From IMG/VR virus record IMGVR_UViG_3300010412_000412, positions 1 to 64,000 of that record: a DNA stretch of 64,000 nucleotides; one strand, 5' to 3'. Numbering within the stretch: the stretch's first letter is position 1; the number at the start of each line of letters is the position of its first letter. The stretch comes from a virus. Position numbers and translations under genes: made by a program. Below the pieces are notes generated by a model. It was not told the DNA's origin, did not search any database, and was given only the letters and a program-made list of their open reading frames with translations. Below, in pieces: positions 15,659 through 25,473 of the stretch.

Positions 15659-17548
15659 TTAAATCATACACCCATCTTTACCAGTACAAGCTAATTCTTG
15701 CATACTAGTAGTCATATCATCTTTTTCATAATTACCAATTTTATTAAAATCAATATCAGGCATATTATTAACAGCTTCTAAATATTTTTCTTCATTAATT
15801 TCTGTAAATGGTGCTTGTTTATAAATACCACCAGAATAAGGAAGAAAACTAATACCACCAATATCATTCCAATTATTAAAAACCCATGCACCAACAGACA
15901 TCCATTCATCAGGTCTAACATAAACTGTTATACTAACATTATGGTCTGTCCAATAATCTCTAAACATTTTATAATGTTCTAATTGTTCAATTGATGATCT
16001 ATCATTTCTCATTACACTATTTTTTGGTGATTTTTTAGGAAAACTAAAAATAGTAGTCGTATCTAATGCAGAAAGATCTGGTTCATTAGGAACATTTTGA
16101 TCTTTCATTAATTGTGTTAAAGGATCATTATTATCAGCTCTAACTGTTCTTATATAATATTCAGAAAATCTAGGATGTATACCAGATGATGAATTAACTA
16201 ATTCTGAAACTGTACCTGAAGGTTTAACTGTAGTGCAGGCTGCTGCTTGATTGATTCCTAATTTTTTAGCCCATTCTTTATTGGTATCAATACATACTTG
16301 TTTCATAGTTTTTAACATATTACGTGCTTCATCTATATTTTGTGATAATATAGGATGATCCATAATACCTGTTAAACTTACTCCTAATAATCGTTCTTCT
16401 TCTGCATTTTTTTGCCAAATTTTTCTTAAATATCTAAAATTAGTCAAAGTGCTTTGAAATGTACCAATAATAGTAGCAATTTTTATTTTTTGAATAAGTA
16501 TTTCTAATGTATCTTCTGGTCTTATAATAACTTCACTTAAATTACAAAAACCACAATTAGGCAATAATATTTCAGCACAAGGATTAGTCAATAATACAAA
16601 TTTAGGATCACGTCTACCTGATTCTTCTGCTTTTTTCTTAGCTGCAACTCTATTAAAAATACCACGTTCACCTGATTTACTTTCAATCAAACTCAACCAT
16701 TCTTTTAAAAATATTTCAATTTCTGGTTTTTCTGTATAAGCAGCACTATTATTTGCTAATTTACGTTGATCATTATCTGTCCACCATTCTCCTGTTTTAG
16801 CATTTCGCATTCTATCATCACTTAAATTGCTTAATGATATAGTTGCTGATCTTCTTACACCACCAACAACAACAATAGATGCTATTTTACAAACAATATC
16901 ATGACATTCTAAACTATTTAATTTTCTACCAGCAGCATTACGAAAAATAGGTATAATAAATTCAAATAAATCATTTAATGGTTCTGGTCCACTAGCTCTA
17001 CCACCAAATATTTTTAATCTTTCACCTTTACCTCTAATTTTCGATAAATCCCATTTAGGAACTTCACCAGCATATAATAAAGCAATTAATTGTCTTAATG
17101 CTTTAGCCCATCCTATTTTACTATCATGTACACTAATAACAGTATCTGCATCATTAAAATCTTCATTTATAATTGGTAATGAATTTATAAATTGTCTTTC
17201 AACACTAAAACCAACACCACAACCAACTAATAACAAATATAATATTTCATCAAAAGCTCTTGGTGTATCTATACAAATAGCAGAACAATTAAAACCAGCT
17301 GCGTTATCTCTTTCTAATGCTTTTCCTGCAGACATCAAACAACGCATACTAGGCATTACTTCTAAATTTAATATTGCATTACGAATCATTTCTTTTGGAT
17401 AAATTGATTCATTTGTTTCTGAAAAGAAATTTACATATCTATCAACAGTTTCTTCCCATACTTCTCGTCTTTTTAAATTTCTATCCCAACGTGCATATCT
17501 ACTTAAATGAATATATTCTTGATATTCATCCATTATTTTTTTTACCAT
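15659..17548 (-). CDS. nrdJ: class II (B12-dependent) ribonucleotide reductase
   Basis: A 629-residue adenosylcobalamin-dependent ribonucleoside-triphosphate reductase, which makes deoxynucleotides for phage replication. Seen are MPSMRCLMSAGKALERDNAAGFNC with the first redox Cys near residue 89, VGCGVGFSVE, the active-site signature NPCAEILLPNCGFCNLSE near 317-334 including the radical Cys, and a C-terminal Cys pair in ACTGKDGCMI that re-reduces the active site. T4 uses class I NrdA/NrdB, whereas this single-subunit oxygen-independent type fits hosts with B12 access. No CGG codon. The start at 17548 places only 3 bases after the gp46 stop. Confidence 0.93.
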   Translation of the reverse strand: MVKKIMDEYQEYIHLSRYARWDRNLKRREVWEETVDRYVNFFSETNESIYPKEMIRNAILNLEVMPSMRCLMSAGKALERDNAAGFNCSAICIDTPRAFDEILYLLLVGCGVGFSVERQFINSLPIINEDFNDADTVISVHDSKIGWAKALRQLIALLYAGEVPKWDLSKIRGKGERLKIFGGRASGPEPLNDLFEFIIPIFRNAAGRKLNSLECHDIVCKIASIVVVGGVRRSATISLSNLSDDRMRNAKTGEWWTDNDQRKLANNSAAYTEKPEIEIFLKEWLSLIESKSGERGIFNRVAAKKKAEESGRRDPKFVLLTNPCAEILLPNCGFCNLSEVIIRPEDTLEILIQKIKIATIIGTFQSTLTNFRYLRKIWQKNAEEERLLGVSLTGIMDHPILSQNIDEARNMLKTMKQVCIDTNKEWAKKLGINQAAACTTVKPSGTVSELVNSSSGIHPRFSEYYIRTVRADNNDPLTQLMKDQNVPNEPDLSALDTTTIFSFPKKSPKNSVMRNDRSSIEQLEHYKMFRDYWTDHNVSITVYVRPDEWMSVGAWVFNNWNDIGGISFLPYSGGIYKQAPFTEINEEKYLEAVNNMPDIDFNKIGNYEKDDMTTSMQELACTGKDGCMI

Positions 17549-17551
17549 TTA

Positions 17552-19288
17552 TTAATTTATACCTTTTATTGTTGAATAACCATATTCATTCTTTTTAATC
17601 GTAATAGTCTCATCAAAATTATCAGCCCATTTTTGATTATCAGGTGAAATTGTTATTATTTTAATACCTGAATTTTTTAAATCATTAAAAAGATTTATTA
17701 CATTTTCAGTACCTATATTATCTAAACTAGCATCTAATATTTCATCAAATATGATAAAATTCACTGCCATATTATTTTGAAATTGACAAATATCACGCCA
17801 TGTCATCATTAATGCTAAATCTAATCTTATTTTTTCACCTTCGGAAAATGCCATATAAGTAACATCATTTACACCACGTGCTGTTAATTGTTCTTCAAAA
17901 TTTGAATTTAATTTGAATTTTACAAAAAGTCCTAATTTTTGTAAATATATATTCATTGTGTTAATTATTTTAGGTATATAACTTTTTATAATATTGCTTT
18001 TTATACCTGTATCTTTTAATATATTAGATAAAAATTTTAAATGTTCTAGTTCATTTATTGATATATTATATGATTTGTAAATTATATCATATTCATCTTT
18101 TTTTATTTTTAATTTTTTTTCATTTTCTTCTATTCTTTCTAATAAACTTGTATTATCAAAAGATTTTTGGTTTTTTAATTGTATTATTAATTTTTTAGTA
18201 TGATTTATTGATATTTGTAATTGTTGAATTGAATTATCTATATTATTGTTGTATTTTATTTTTTCTTTTTCTTTTTCTATTATAATATTAGTTTGTTGTA
18301 TAGTTTCTTTTAATGTATCATATTTTTCATTATATATATTTTTTTTATTTATTAATGATTGTATTTTTTCTTCTTTTGTATTATTATTTAATTCTATTTC
18401 ACAAGTAGGACAAATTGAATTATTTTGAAAAAAATATATTTTATTTTGTATTTCATTTATATTAATTTCAAATTTACTTTGAAAATCATATAATTTTTGT
18501 ATTTTTATTCTTAATTCATCAAGATCATAATCAATATTTTTTTTATGATTTGTTTTTATTATTATATCTTTTTCTTGTATTTCTATAGTATCAGTATATG
18601 ATTTTATTTGTTCATTTATATATTGTTCATGTTGTTTTTGCTGATTTATTTGTTCATTTTTGAAATCTAATATATGTTTATTTAACAATTCTATTTCTTT
18701 TTGATATAAATTTAATTTATTTTTTTCATTATCTATATTATCTTTAAGTATATTAATATTAATTTTATTTAATTCATTCATTGTACTAAAAACATTAAGA
18801 TTAAGTACATTATCAATGAAATTACGTCTTTCTGATAATTGCAATCTTAAAAATGCTATATAAGTAGCTTTACCTAATATCACAATTTGATTAAATGATT
18901 TATAATCAATTTTTAATATATTTTTTTCTAAATAATCTTGATAATCTTTAATATTAGAATTTTGATTTATTATTTTATTATTCTTATATATTTCAAAAAT
19001 TGCTGGTTTTAAACCTCGTTTTATATAATATTGATTTTCATTTGTTTTAAACCATATTTCAGCAATTAAATTGCTATTATTTTTATAATTAATCAATTCA
19101 TTTTTATTTATTTTTCTAAATGCTTTACCATATAATACAAAACATAAAGAATCTAATAAATATGCACTTTTTCCTGATCCATTTTTACCTCTAATTAATA
19201 CACTTTTATTATCATCAAACATAAATGTTGTATAATTATTTCCAAAAGATAAAAGATTTTTAAAACGTATTTTTTGAAATGTTATCAT
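17552..19288 (-). CDS. 46: recombination nuclease subunit gp46 (Rad50/SbcC)
   Basis: A 578-residue homologue of T4 gp46 (560 residues), the ATPase/SMC-like subunit of the gp46/gp47 complex that resects DNA ends for recombination-dependent replication. Walker A GKNGSGKS lies near residues 34-41. Long coiled-coil arms flank a zinc hook CPTC near 294, the ABC signature is FSEGEKIRLDLAL near 484, and Walker B FIIFDEILD is near 514. It overlaps gp47 by four bases (ATGA), the usual coupled arrangement. Confidence 0.94.
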   Translation of the reverse strand: MITFQKIRFKNLLSFGNNYTTFMFDDNKSVLIRGKNGSGKSAYLLDSLCFVLYGKAFRKINKNELINYKNNSNLIAEIWFKTNENQYYIKRGLKPAIFEIYKNNKIINQNSNIKDYQDYLEKNILKIDYKSFNQIVILGKATYIAFLRLQLSERRNFIDNVLNLNVFSTMNELNKININILKDNIDNEKNKLNLYQKEIELLNKHILDFKNEQINQQKQHEQYINEQIKSYTDTIEIQEKDIIIKTNHKKNIDYDLDELRIKIQKLYDFQSKFEININEIQNKIYFFQNNSICPTCEIELNNNTKEEKIQSLINKKNIYNEKYDTLKETIQQTNIIIEKEKEKIKYNNNIDNSIQQLQISINHTKKLIIQLKNQKSFDNTSLLERIEENEKKLKIKKDEYDIIYKSYNISINELEHLKFLSNILKDTGIKSNIIKSYIPKIINTMNIYLQKLGLFVKFKLNSNFEEQLTARGVNDVTYMAFSEGEKIRLDLALMMTWRDICQFQNNMAVNFIIFDEILDASLDNIGTENVINLFNDLKNSGIKIITISPDNQKWADNFDETITIKKNEYGYSTIKGIN

Positions 19289-20358
19289 CTTGATTGTTCA
19301 TTAAGTTCGTTAGCAGATATATATAAATCTTTTATTAGTATATTTAATTTTTGTTTATCTAATTTGTAACTAATATTTAAATCTTTTATATAAGTCATTA
19401 TGATTTCTGGTATATTAGTGATGTTTTCACATATTTCAACCATATTTGCATCTTCATATATAGTTTCTTCTACTATTTCTACTAAATAACATATTTTTTG
19501 TAATTTTTCTATCAATATATTTAATTTTGTATAATTTTTCGTATTTGGTATATCAATTATGATTTTTAAAATACAATTTTTATATTTTTCATAATTGATT
19601 TGTATATCATTTATATTAAAATTATCATTATATATTAAAATTTGATAAATATCAATAGGATTAGGTATGAAAGTTAATAAATTAGTTGATAAATCAAATA
19701 TATGAAAACCTTTTTTATAACCATATTCATCCCAACGTGTTTGATAAGGATTACCCATATAATAAATATTTTTATTTGATGCACGTATATGAAAATGACC
19801 AGAAAATACACGATCAAATTTTTCAAAAATATTAGGGGATAAACCATCTTTACATAATAATCCTTTCATCATTTCAAAATCATTAATATCAAAATGTCCA
19901 CATAATATTGGTACATTTATTTTTTCTATCCAATTTAAATATTCTGATTTTTTATCTATTGGTATCCAATTAATAAATCCTATTTTTTGTTCTGAATATT
20001 CTATGATTTCATAATCATTTATTAATTTGATATAAGGTGATATTATTATTGATGTTTTTAAATTATCTATAATATTAGTGTTTTTATAATAAATATCATG
20101 ATTACCACTAATGCAAATAACATTTATTTTTTTATTTACAAATTCTTTAAATAAAGTATTAACATATTTTAATATTTGAAAGTTAATTTGTTTTCTATTA
20201 TCAAAAATATCACCTAACATCCAAACATTATTTATTTTATTTTTTTCTATATATGGAAAAAAAGTATCATTAAAAAATTCTTTCATTTTATCAAAGAAAA
20301 AAGAACTATTATTACGAACACCAAAATGTAAATCTGATAATATTGCTATTTTTGTCAT
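19285..20358 (-). CDS. 47: recombination nuclease subunit gp47 (Mre11/SbcD)
   Basis: A 357-residue metallophosphoesterase. The motifs are ILSDLHFG (residues 5-12), MLGDIFDNRKQ near 46-56, ISGNHDIYY near 90, LCGHFDINDF near 162 and FSGHFHIRA near 196, which together coordinate the two metal ions of the Mre11/SbcD nuclease. T4 gp47 is 339 residues. The frame could start at TTG 20373, but ATG 20358 (MTKIAILSDLHFG) matches the family. It partners gp46 encoded next. Confidence 0.94.
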   Translation of the reverse strand: MTKIAILSDLHFGVRNNSSFFFDKMKEFFNDTFFPYIEKNKINNVWMLGDIFDNRKQINFQILKYVNTLFKEFVNKKINVICISGNHDIYYKNTNIIDNLKTSIIISPYIKLINDYEIIEYSEQKIGFINWIPIDKKSEYLNWIEKINVPILCGHFDINDFEMMKGLLCKDGLSPNIFEKFDRVFSGHFHIRASNKNIYYMGNPYQTRWDEYGYKKGFHIFDLSTNLLTFIPNPIDIYQILIYNDNFNINDIQINYEKYKNCILKIIIDIPNTKNYTKLNILIEKLQKICYLVEIVEETIYEDANMVEICENITNIPEIIMTYIKDLNISYKLDKQKLNILIKDLYISANELNEQSR

Positions 20359-20369
20359 TTTTTTTATTT

Positions 20370-20864
20370 TCAATAATTATTATTATAATCAAAATTACCA
20401 TGTATTTGATCATTTGTTATATCATCTTCATAATAAGGATGTTCTGGTTTATGAAATAATTCTGTATTTATTAATAATTTATCTCTTAATTTTTCTTGTT
20501 GTTTTTCTTTATTCATTTGATATAAAAAAGCATTCCATATTACTTGAGTAAAAAAACCATAAGGATTGGGTTGTTTATTTTTTTGATCTTTTCTTTTTTC
20601 TATGGATATATTAGGATTATATTTTTTAACTGCTTTTATTGCAATTACAATAGCTTCACTAATAAATTCATCTTTATATGTATAATTTGCAAAATTATAT
20701 CTTGTACTTATTTTTTGACACATTAATAAAAGCATTTCTCCTATTTCATTTGAAATAGGATAATTAGGATTTTCTAATCTTTTATAATAATAGTCATTCA
20801 TTACTTTAATAAATCGTTTGGGATCTATATAATAATTATTTTTTTCTTTTTTATTTTTTTCCAT
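20370..20864 (-). CDS. 55: late sigma factor gp55
   Basis: A 164-residue homologue of T4 gp55 (185 residues), the sigma-like factor that directs host RNA polymerase to late promoters (TATAAATA) together with the sliding clamp. Seen are YIDPKRFIKVMNDYY at residues 11-25, ISNEIGEMLLLMCQKISTRYNFANYTYKDEFISEAIVIAIKAVKKYNP near 42-88 (sigma region 2-like) and NPYGFFTQVIWNAFLYQMNKEKQQ near 99-122. Its presence implies T4-style late promoters upstream of the plus-strand virion genes. No CGG codon. Confidence 0.92.
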   Translation of the reverse strand: MEKNKKEKNNYYIDPKRFIKVMNDYYYKRLENPNYPISNEIGEMLLLMCQKISTRYNFANYTYKDEFISEAIVIAIKAVKKYNPNISIEKRKDQKNKQPNPYGFFTQVIWNAFLYQMNKEKQQEKLRDKLLINTELFHKPEHPYYEDDITNDQIHGNFDYNNNY

Positions 20865-20870
20865 TTTTTT

Positions 20871-22337
20871 TTATAATTTAAGTTGTGAAAAATATGTATT
20901 AAATTTTTCTGTTTTATATAATTTTATTCTTTTAATACCATGGATATAAGTATAATTAAATTTATAACTTATATTATCAATAATATCTATAATAATAGAT
21001 TTATCTTTATCTTTAGATTTACGGAGTGTTCTACCAATACTTTGTAAAATTCTAATAGGTGCTTTAAAAGGATGTGCTAAAATAGCACATTGAAGATTTG
21101 GTATATTTGCACCCATACTCATTGTACCAAAACTTGCAAATAAAAGAATATTATCATATTTTGACATTACTGTACGAATATATTCACGTTCATTTACATC
21201 AACATTTCCTATTATTTTGAAAATTTGTTTATCATGTTTTTCGACTTCTTTTTTTGCCATATCATATAATATATCACCATGTTTTTCTATATAATTAAAA
21301 AGAACAATAGTATTATGTTTTTGTTTAAATGCTGTATCTAATATAAAACGATTTCTTTTTTCATCTGATATAATATAATCAATTTCTTTTTGATATTCTA
21401 ATTTTGTATTAAAATTAGTATTATGATTTAATTGTATACAATATATATTTAAATCATTAATAAAACCTTCTTTTATTAATTCAGATGTTGTTTTTGTTTT
21501 ATATAATAACCCAAACCATGCTCTACATTGTAATTCATGTATTTTACCATCTAATGTGCCAGTAAATCCATAACGATATTTTAAATGTTTCATAGATTCA
21601 ATAATTTTTGTTAATGATTTACTATTTGCTTGATGTGCTTCATCACATATAAAACAATCAAATTGTTTAAACCATGATGGTGGTTGTTTTATTAACATCT
21701 GCCATGTAGCTATTATTATTCTACGAGGTGAATTTTTATCTCCTCCTGATATCATTTTATATCTTTCATCACATACTATATAATCATCTTCATAAATATT
21801 TATATCATTATATAATTGTTCTACTAAATTTATTTTTGGTACACTGATTAATATTTTGAAATTTGTATTTTCTATGAAATATCTTAATAATAAATATATT
21901 ATGAGACTTTTTCCACTTGCAGTTGGGCTTAGTATGAATGCTGAATTTGCTTTTAAACAAAATTCAAATGCTTTTATTTGGTAATCATAAGGATATAATT
22001 GTAATTTATATAATGTGTTTTCTTCCCATTTTTTATATTTTTCTTCAAAATTAATAGGGTATAATTTTGGATCTATTGTATATGTATAATTATATTTTTG
22101 AAAAATTTTTATTAAATCAAATAATAAACCATTTGGAAAAGTATTATTTTTTAAATTAAATAAATGGATTTTTCCATCCCATATACCATATTTAAATTTT
22201 GGCATATATTTATAACCTTCTGTAAAAAAAGAAAAAGCGTCATATATGATTTTTTTCTTTTCTTTGTCTTTACAATAAATAATATTATATAATTCATCAC
22301 GATATTTTATATAAAAATCTTTTTCATTTTCATTCAT
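20871..22337 (-). CDS. uvsW: recombination helicase UvsW
   Basis: A 488-residue superfamily-2 helicase. The N-terminal domain has FTEGYKYMPKFKYGIWDGKIHLFN near 33-56, as in T4 UvsW (about 500 residues). Walker A is SPTASGKS near 137, motif II is the DEAH box in CDEAHQANSK near 231, motif III-like GFTGTLDG follows, and motif VI is SIGRTLRKSK near 447. UvsW unwinds R-loops and branched DNA, shutting off origin-dependent replication and promoting strand exchange with UvsX/UvsY. It is followed by gp55 across 6 bases. Confidence 0.93.
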   Translation of the reverse strand: MNENEKDFYIKYRDELYNIIYCKDKEKKKIIYDAFSFFTEGYKYMPKFKYGIWDGKIHLFNLKNNTFPNGLLFDLIKIFQKYNYTYTIDPKLYPINFEEKYKKWEENTLYKLQLYPYDYQIKAFEFCLKANSAFILSPTASGKSLIIYLLLRYFIENTNFKILISVPKINLVEQLYNDINIYEDDYIVCDERYKMISGGDKNSPRRIIIATWQMLIKQPPSWFKQFDCFICDEAHQANSKSLTKIIESMKHLKYRYGFTGTLDGKIHELQCRAWFGLLYKTKTTSELIKEGFINDLNIYCIQLNHNTNFNTKLEYQKEIDYIISDEKRNRFILDTAFKQKHNTIVLFNYIEKHGDILYDMAKKEVEKHDKQIFKIIGNVDVNEREYIRTVMSKYDNILLFASFGTMSMGANIPNLQCAILAHPFKAPIRILQSIGRTLRKSKDKDKSIIIDIIDNISYKFNYTYIHGIKRIKLYKTEKFNTYFSQLKL

Positions 22338-22340
22338 TAA

Positions 22341-22769
22341 TTATTGACCATTTTTAAATTGTTCAAATGCTATTGCATCACGTATAGCAAAACCACGAGT
22401 ATTTATTACATTTTTTATGAAATCTTGCAACATATCTACTTTTGTTTTTTGTAAAAATATTTTTCTATCTATAATCATTAATTCTTCATCTGACTCCATA
22501 TAAATATCTAAATCAACTTTTTTAACCATTATATGTAATGGTTGTTCTTCATATACTTCATCATTACATTTTCCTAAATAATATTCAAATTTTATTTTTT
22601 TTAATTTTTGATATTGATATTTTAATTGTTGCAAATCTATTATTTCTAACATCATTATTTTATAATATTTATTGTGTAATTCAGATGTTCTTAAACTTTC
22701 ATATGATAATTCAGAACGATTTATTTTAACATCTTCATTCATTAATTTTTGTATTTCATTTATTTGCAT
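22341..22769 (-). CDS. uvsY: recombination mediator UvsY
   Basis: A 142-residue helical protein matching T4 UvsY (137 residues). The N-terminus IQKLMNEDVKINRSELSYESLR parallels LQEELKKDVxIDxxxLxYE, the middle has KFEYYLGKCNDEVY where T4 has DYYSGRG, and the end KNVINTRGFAIRDAIAFEQFKNG parallels the conserved IKSRGFAIKxxxxxxxFxxG. UvsY loads the UvsX recombinase onto ssDNA coated with gp32. It precedes UvsW by 3 bases in the operon. Confidence 0.9.
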   Translation of the reverse strand: MQINEIQKLMNEDVKINRSELSYESLRTSELHNKYYKIMMLEIIDLQQLKYQYQKLKKIKFEYYLGKCNDEVYEEQPLHIMVKKVDLDIYMESDEELMIIDRKIFLQKTKVDMLQDFIKNVINTRGFAIRDAIAFEQFKNGQ

Positions 22770-22773
22770 TGGT

Positions 22774-23238
22774 TTATTTTGGTAATATATTTTTGAATGT
22801 AAAATATTGATATGTAAATTCTACATCAAATGTTATGATTTGTGAATCAGTTATAGCACTATCAAATGATATACTTGCTAAATTGGTTGGAAATGCACCA
22901 AAAAATTCAAATACTATTATATTTTGTTTATTGGCACTTAATATATGAAGATTAATGTTTCTTATTAGATTTCTATAATCATCCATGTCAATAAAATCAC
23001 GTAACCAATTATGTAAATAAATATAATTTTGAAAATCTTCATCCATTAATATTACACAATTAAATTCAGAATATACAACATAATTTCCTGGTGCATTGGC
23101 TTGATGATGACGAATACTTGATTCTTTACCAGACATACTTACTGTTGGTAAAGTACATGATTGTATGAAAAAATTTAATTCTGGGGCATTTGTTATTTCT
23201 AATTTGTAATTATTGTTTTTTGCTAAATTGTAATTCAT
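22774..23238 (-). CDS. tail-tube-fold virion protein (gp19-like)
   Basis: A 154-residue protein: LAKNNNYKLEITNAPELNFFIQSCTLPTVSM at the start, FNCVILMDEDFQNYIYLHNWLRD in the middle and FEFFGAFPTNLASISFDSA near the end. This follows the T4 gp19/tube fold (PxxxFFxxxxxLPxxxM, FxVDExxxNYxxxxxWL, FxxxFPxxLxxxxF). T4-like cyanophages encode such a short extra tube-fold protein with no settled role, perhaps a tail-completion or baseplate component. It heads the minus-strand operon, divergent from the AAA+ gene. Confidence 0.7.
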   Translation of the reverse strand: MNYNLAKNNNYKLEITNAPELNFFIQSCTLPTVSMSGKESSIRHHQANAPGNYVVYSEFNCVILMDEDFQNYIYLHNWLRDFIDMDDYRNLIRNINLHILSANKQNIIVFEFFGAFPTNLASISFDSAITDSQIITFDVEFTYQYFTFKNILPK

Positions 23239-23289
23239 TGTTATATTATATGAAAGATATGTTTAAATGTCAATATTTATTTATATTTT

Positions 23290-23303
23290 TATAAATATAA
23301 ATA
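23290..23303 (+). promoter_or_regulatory. candidate T4-type late promoter
   Basis: Two overlapping copies of the T4 late -10 element TATAAATA (23290-23297 and 23296-23303) lie 35-48 bases before the ATG of the AAA+ gene, in the divergent intergenic gap. gp55 in this window would recognise such elements. The AT-rich background lowers certainty. Confidence 0.5.
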
Positions 23304-23337
23304 AATATTAACATTAATTAAAAAAAAAGGAGATACA

Positions 23338-25200
23338 ATGTATATAAAACGATTTAATTCATGGTTACAAGAAGCTATTAGTGCAAAAAATTCTAAAGCT
23401 GCTAATAATATTATTGAACGTTATTTAAAACGTAAATTAAATAGTATTGTTACTATGTTACCACCTGAACAATTTGAAAATAGTAAAAATAAAGGTTTTG
23501 GTATTCGTTATATCTACGATTCAATAAAATGTATTCGTTTTAATTGGCGTGGAAAAAGTTTAAATGTTATGGCTTTACACAGTATTGATTTATGGGAAAA
23601 ACCAAATAAAAATCCTGATTGGCATGTCGAATTTAATACTGAAGTTAGTTTAGTGAAAATGTTACCTGCTATTGTTGATTTTATATTAGAAAAAAATAAA
23701 AAAATTGGTACTCAAATAGTTTTTCCTTCTGATTTTATGAAAGAAAATTATAATGATGATGATGATGATGAAAATGTTTATATTTTTGAAAGAAAAGAAA
23801 ATAATAATTATTTAGAAAATATACATAATTTAATTGAAATACTTGAAACATATGATTCTAATTTGATAAATGAACAAACTGGTGAATTATATTTGAATAA
23901 TATTATTGAACAATATAATATTAATGTATATCATATTATTGAATATATTAGAAAAAATTATTCAAATATTTTTATTGAAAAAAATAATAAAATATATTAT
24001 AAAGGTAATATAAATATTATACAAGAAAATTTATCTGATATTGTACATAGTTTTAATTCATTAAATAAAAATTTATTAAAAGAAGCAAAACAAGAGGATT
24101 TTTTTGATAATTTAATGTTACTTCTGGGTGATCCAGAATTTGAAGATAGAAATGGTTTTATAAATAGAAAAGCTATTGTAGATACTTTTGGTCCATCAAC
24201 AGCAACATTTTATTCTAAGTTTAGGAATCATCCAAAATATAAAAAATATTTTAGTGGAACAACTAGGGATATCAAATTCATTGGTGATGTTGCTGAATTA
24301 GAAGCACAAAAAAATCAAATATTACAAGATTTAGGTGCAAAACAATTCAGAATAACAAGAGGTGCTACTGATGATGAAGTTGGTTCAACAGAATTTGAAG
24401 AAAGAATAGAAGCAAAAGGTGGAATAAAAAAAGTTGCATATACAATGCAATTAGAACATCTTGGTTTATTAACACAATTAGTAATTAAAAAGGCCAGTAA
24501 TGCACTGTTTGTTGCTGGTAGAGGTGGAACAGGAAAAACACAAACAGTTGAAAAAATTCTTGCTGATAATGGTTTACAAGATGGTCATGGTTATGTAAAA
24601 ATTACTGGTTCTTCTAGTCCTGTTGGTATATATGCAACATTATTTAATAATCCAGATAGTTTAATATTATTTGATGATTGTGATGGTGCTTTAAAAGATC
24701 AAGATGGTAGAAATATTATCAAAGCTGCAACTGATACTAAGAAAATTAGAAAAATAGCATGGAATAAAAAAGGATTTTTAACACAACAAGAATATGAATT
24801 AGAATTAGCAAGAAGAGAAGAAGAAGATGCACAAGATGAACCTTGGGAAAAATATCCAAATGCTTATGAATTTCGTGGAAATGTTATTTTTATTTCAAAT
24901 TTAACACTTGATAAATTAGATCCAGATGGTGCTCTAAGAACAAGAGGATATATAATTGAAATAGATCCAACAGATAGTGAAATGTTAGATTATATGGATG
25001 AAATAAAACATTTAATTCCAATTGAAGTAGAAGGTGTAAATTCATTATCTGCTGCTGAATTAGATGAAGTAATGAATGGTGTACGTGAAATGGCAAAAAG
25101 TCGACAAAAAAATTCTGTAACATTAAGAACATTGGTTCGTGCAGTTCAACTTAAAGCTGCTTTAGGTGATAAATGGAAACAATTAGAAAATTATTTATGA
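23338..25200 (+). CDS. AAA+ ATPase with CTS-like N-terminus
   Basis: A 620-residue protein with a strong AAAAGGAG site. The N-terminal domain (about 1-250) has no recognised fold and begins MYIKRFNSWLQEA, a loose match to the capsid-targeting pattern. The C-terminal AAA+ module has Walker A GRGGTGKT near 397-404, Walker B LILFDDCD near 438, sensor-1 VIFISN near 514 and an arginine-finger region DGALRTRGY. This architecture is common in T4-like cyanophage genomes near fibre genes, with no proven role; remodelling of DNA or protein after entry is a guess. Confidence 0.75.
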   Translation: MYIKRFNSWLQEAISAKNSKAANNIIERYLKRKLNSIVTMLPPEQFENSKNKGFGIRYIYDSIKCIRFNWRGKSLNVMALHSIDLWEKPNKNPDWHVEFNTEVSLVKMLPAIVDFILEKNKKIGTQIVFPSDFMKENYNDDDDDENVYIFERKENNNYLENIHNLIEILETYDSNLINEQTGELYLNNIIEQYNINVYHIIEYIRKNYSNIFIEKNNKIYYKGNINIIQENLSDIVHSFNSLNKNLLKEAKQEDFFDNLMLLLGDPEFEDRNGFINRKAIVDTFGPSTATFYSKFRNHPKYKKYFSGTTRDIKFIGDVAELEAQKNQILQDLGAKQFRITRGATDDEVGSTEFEERIEAKGGIKKVAYTMQLEHLGLLTQLVIKKASNALFVAGRGGTGKTQTVEKILADNGLQDGHGYVKITGSSSPVGIYATLFNNPDSLILFDDCDGALKDQDGRNIIKAATDTKKIRKIAWNKKGFLTQQEYELELARREEEDAQDEPWEKYPNAYEFRGNVIFISNLTLDKLDPDGALRTRGYIIEIDPTDSEMLDYMDEIKHLIPIEVEGVNSLSAAELDEVMNGVREMAKSRQKNSVTLRTLVRAVQLKAALGDKWKQLENYL

Positions 25201-25204
25201 TAAA

Positions 25205-25435
25205 ATGATCGTATCAAATGAATCTAATGAAAGACAAATTGCTTTTGAATTTGAACATTATCAAGCAACCCCATCTGCTTTATGGATTATAAATCATAAT
25301 ATGAATTGTCATCCATCTGTGACTATCACAGATAGTGCTGGTACTTGTGTTGAAGGTCATGTTAATTATATTGATTTGAATACTTTGGAAGTTGGATTTA
25401 CTGGTGGATTCACTGGTTCTGCAATTTTAAGATAA
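25205..25435 (+). CDS. small beta-rich tail-associated protein
   Basis: A 76-residue protein with ALWIINHNMNCHPSVTITDSAGTCVEG near residues 25-51 and LNTLEVGFTGGFTGSAIL at the end. The pattern WxIxHNxxxxPxVTVxDSxGxxVEGxVxYxDxNTLxxxFxxxFxGxAxL is a recurrent phage tail-fibre/structural domain. The same fold type ends the fibre at 26110 (TINHNLNTYDVI). Here it is encoded alone, 4 bases after the AAA+ stop. Possibly a fibre tip or bundle component. Confidence 0.65.
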   Translation: MIVSNESNERQIAFEFEHYQATPSALWIINHNMNCHPSVTITDSAGTCVEGHVNYIDLNTLEVGFTGGFTGSAILR

Positions 25436-25439
25436 TTTA

Positions 25440-25467
25440 TTGACATTTTTATAGAAAAATATATAAT
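25440..25467 (+). promoter_or_regulatory. promoter P4 giving a leaderless transcript
   Basis: TTGACA (25440-25445), 16-base spacer, TATAAT (25462-25467), then the ATG of the TOPRIM gene only six bases later at 25474. A normal start site 6-8 bases after the -10 would fall on the ATG itself, predicting mRNA without a 5' leader. Confidence 0.7.
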
Positions 25468-25473
25468 TATAAT

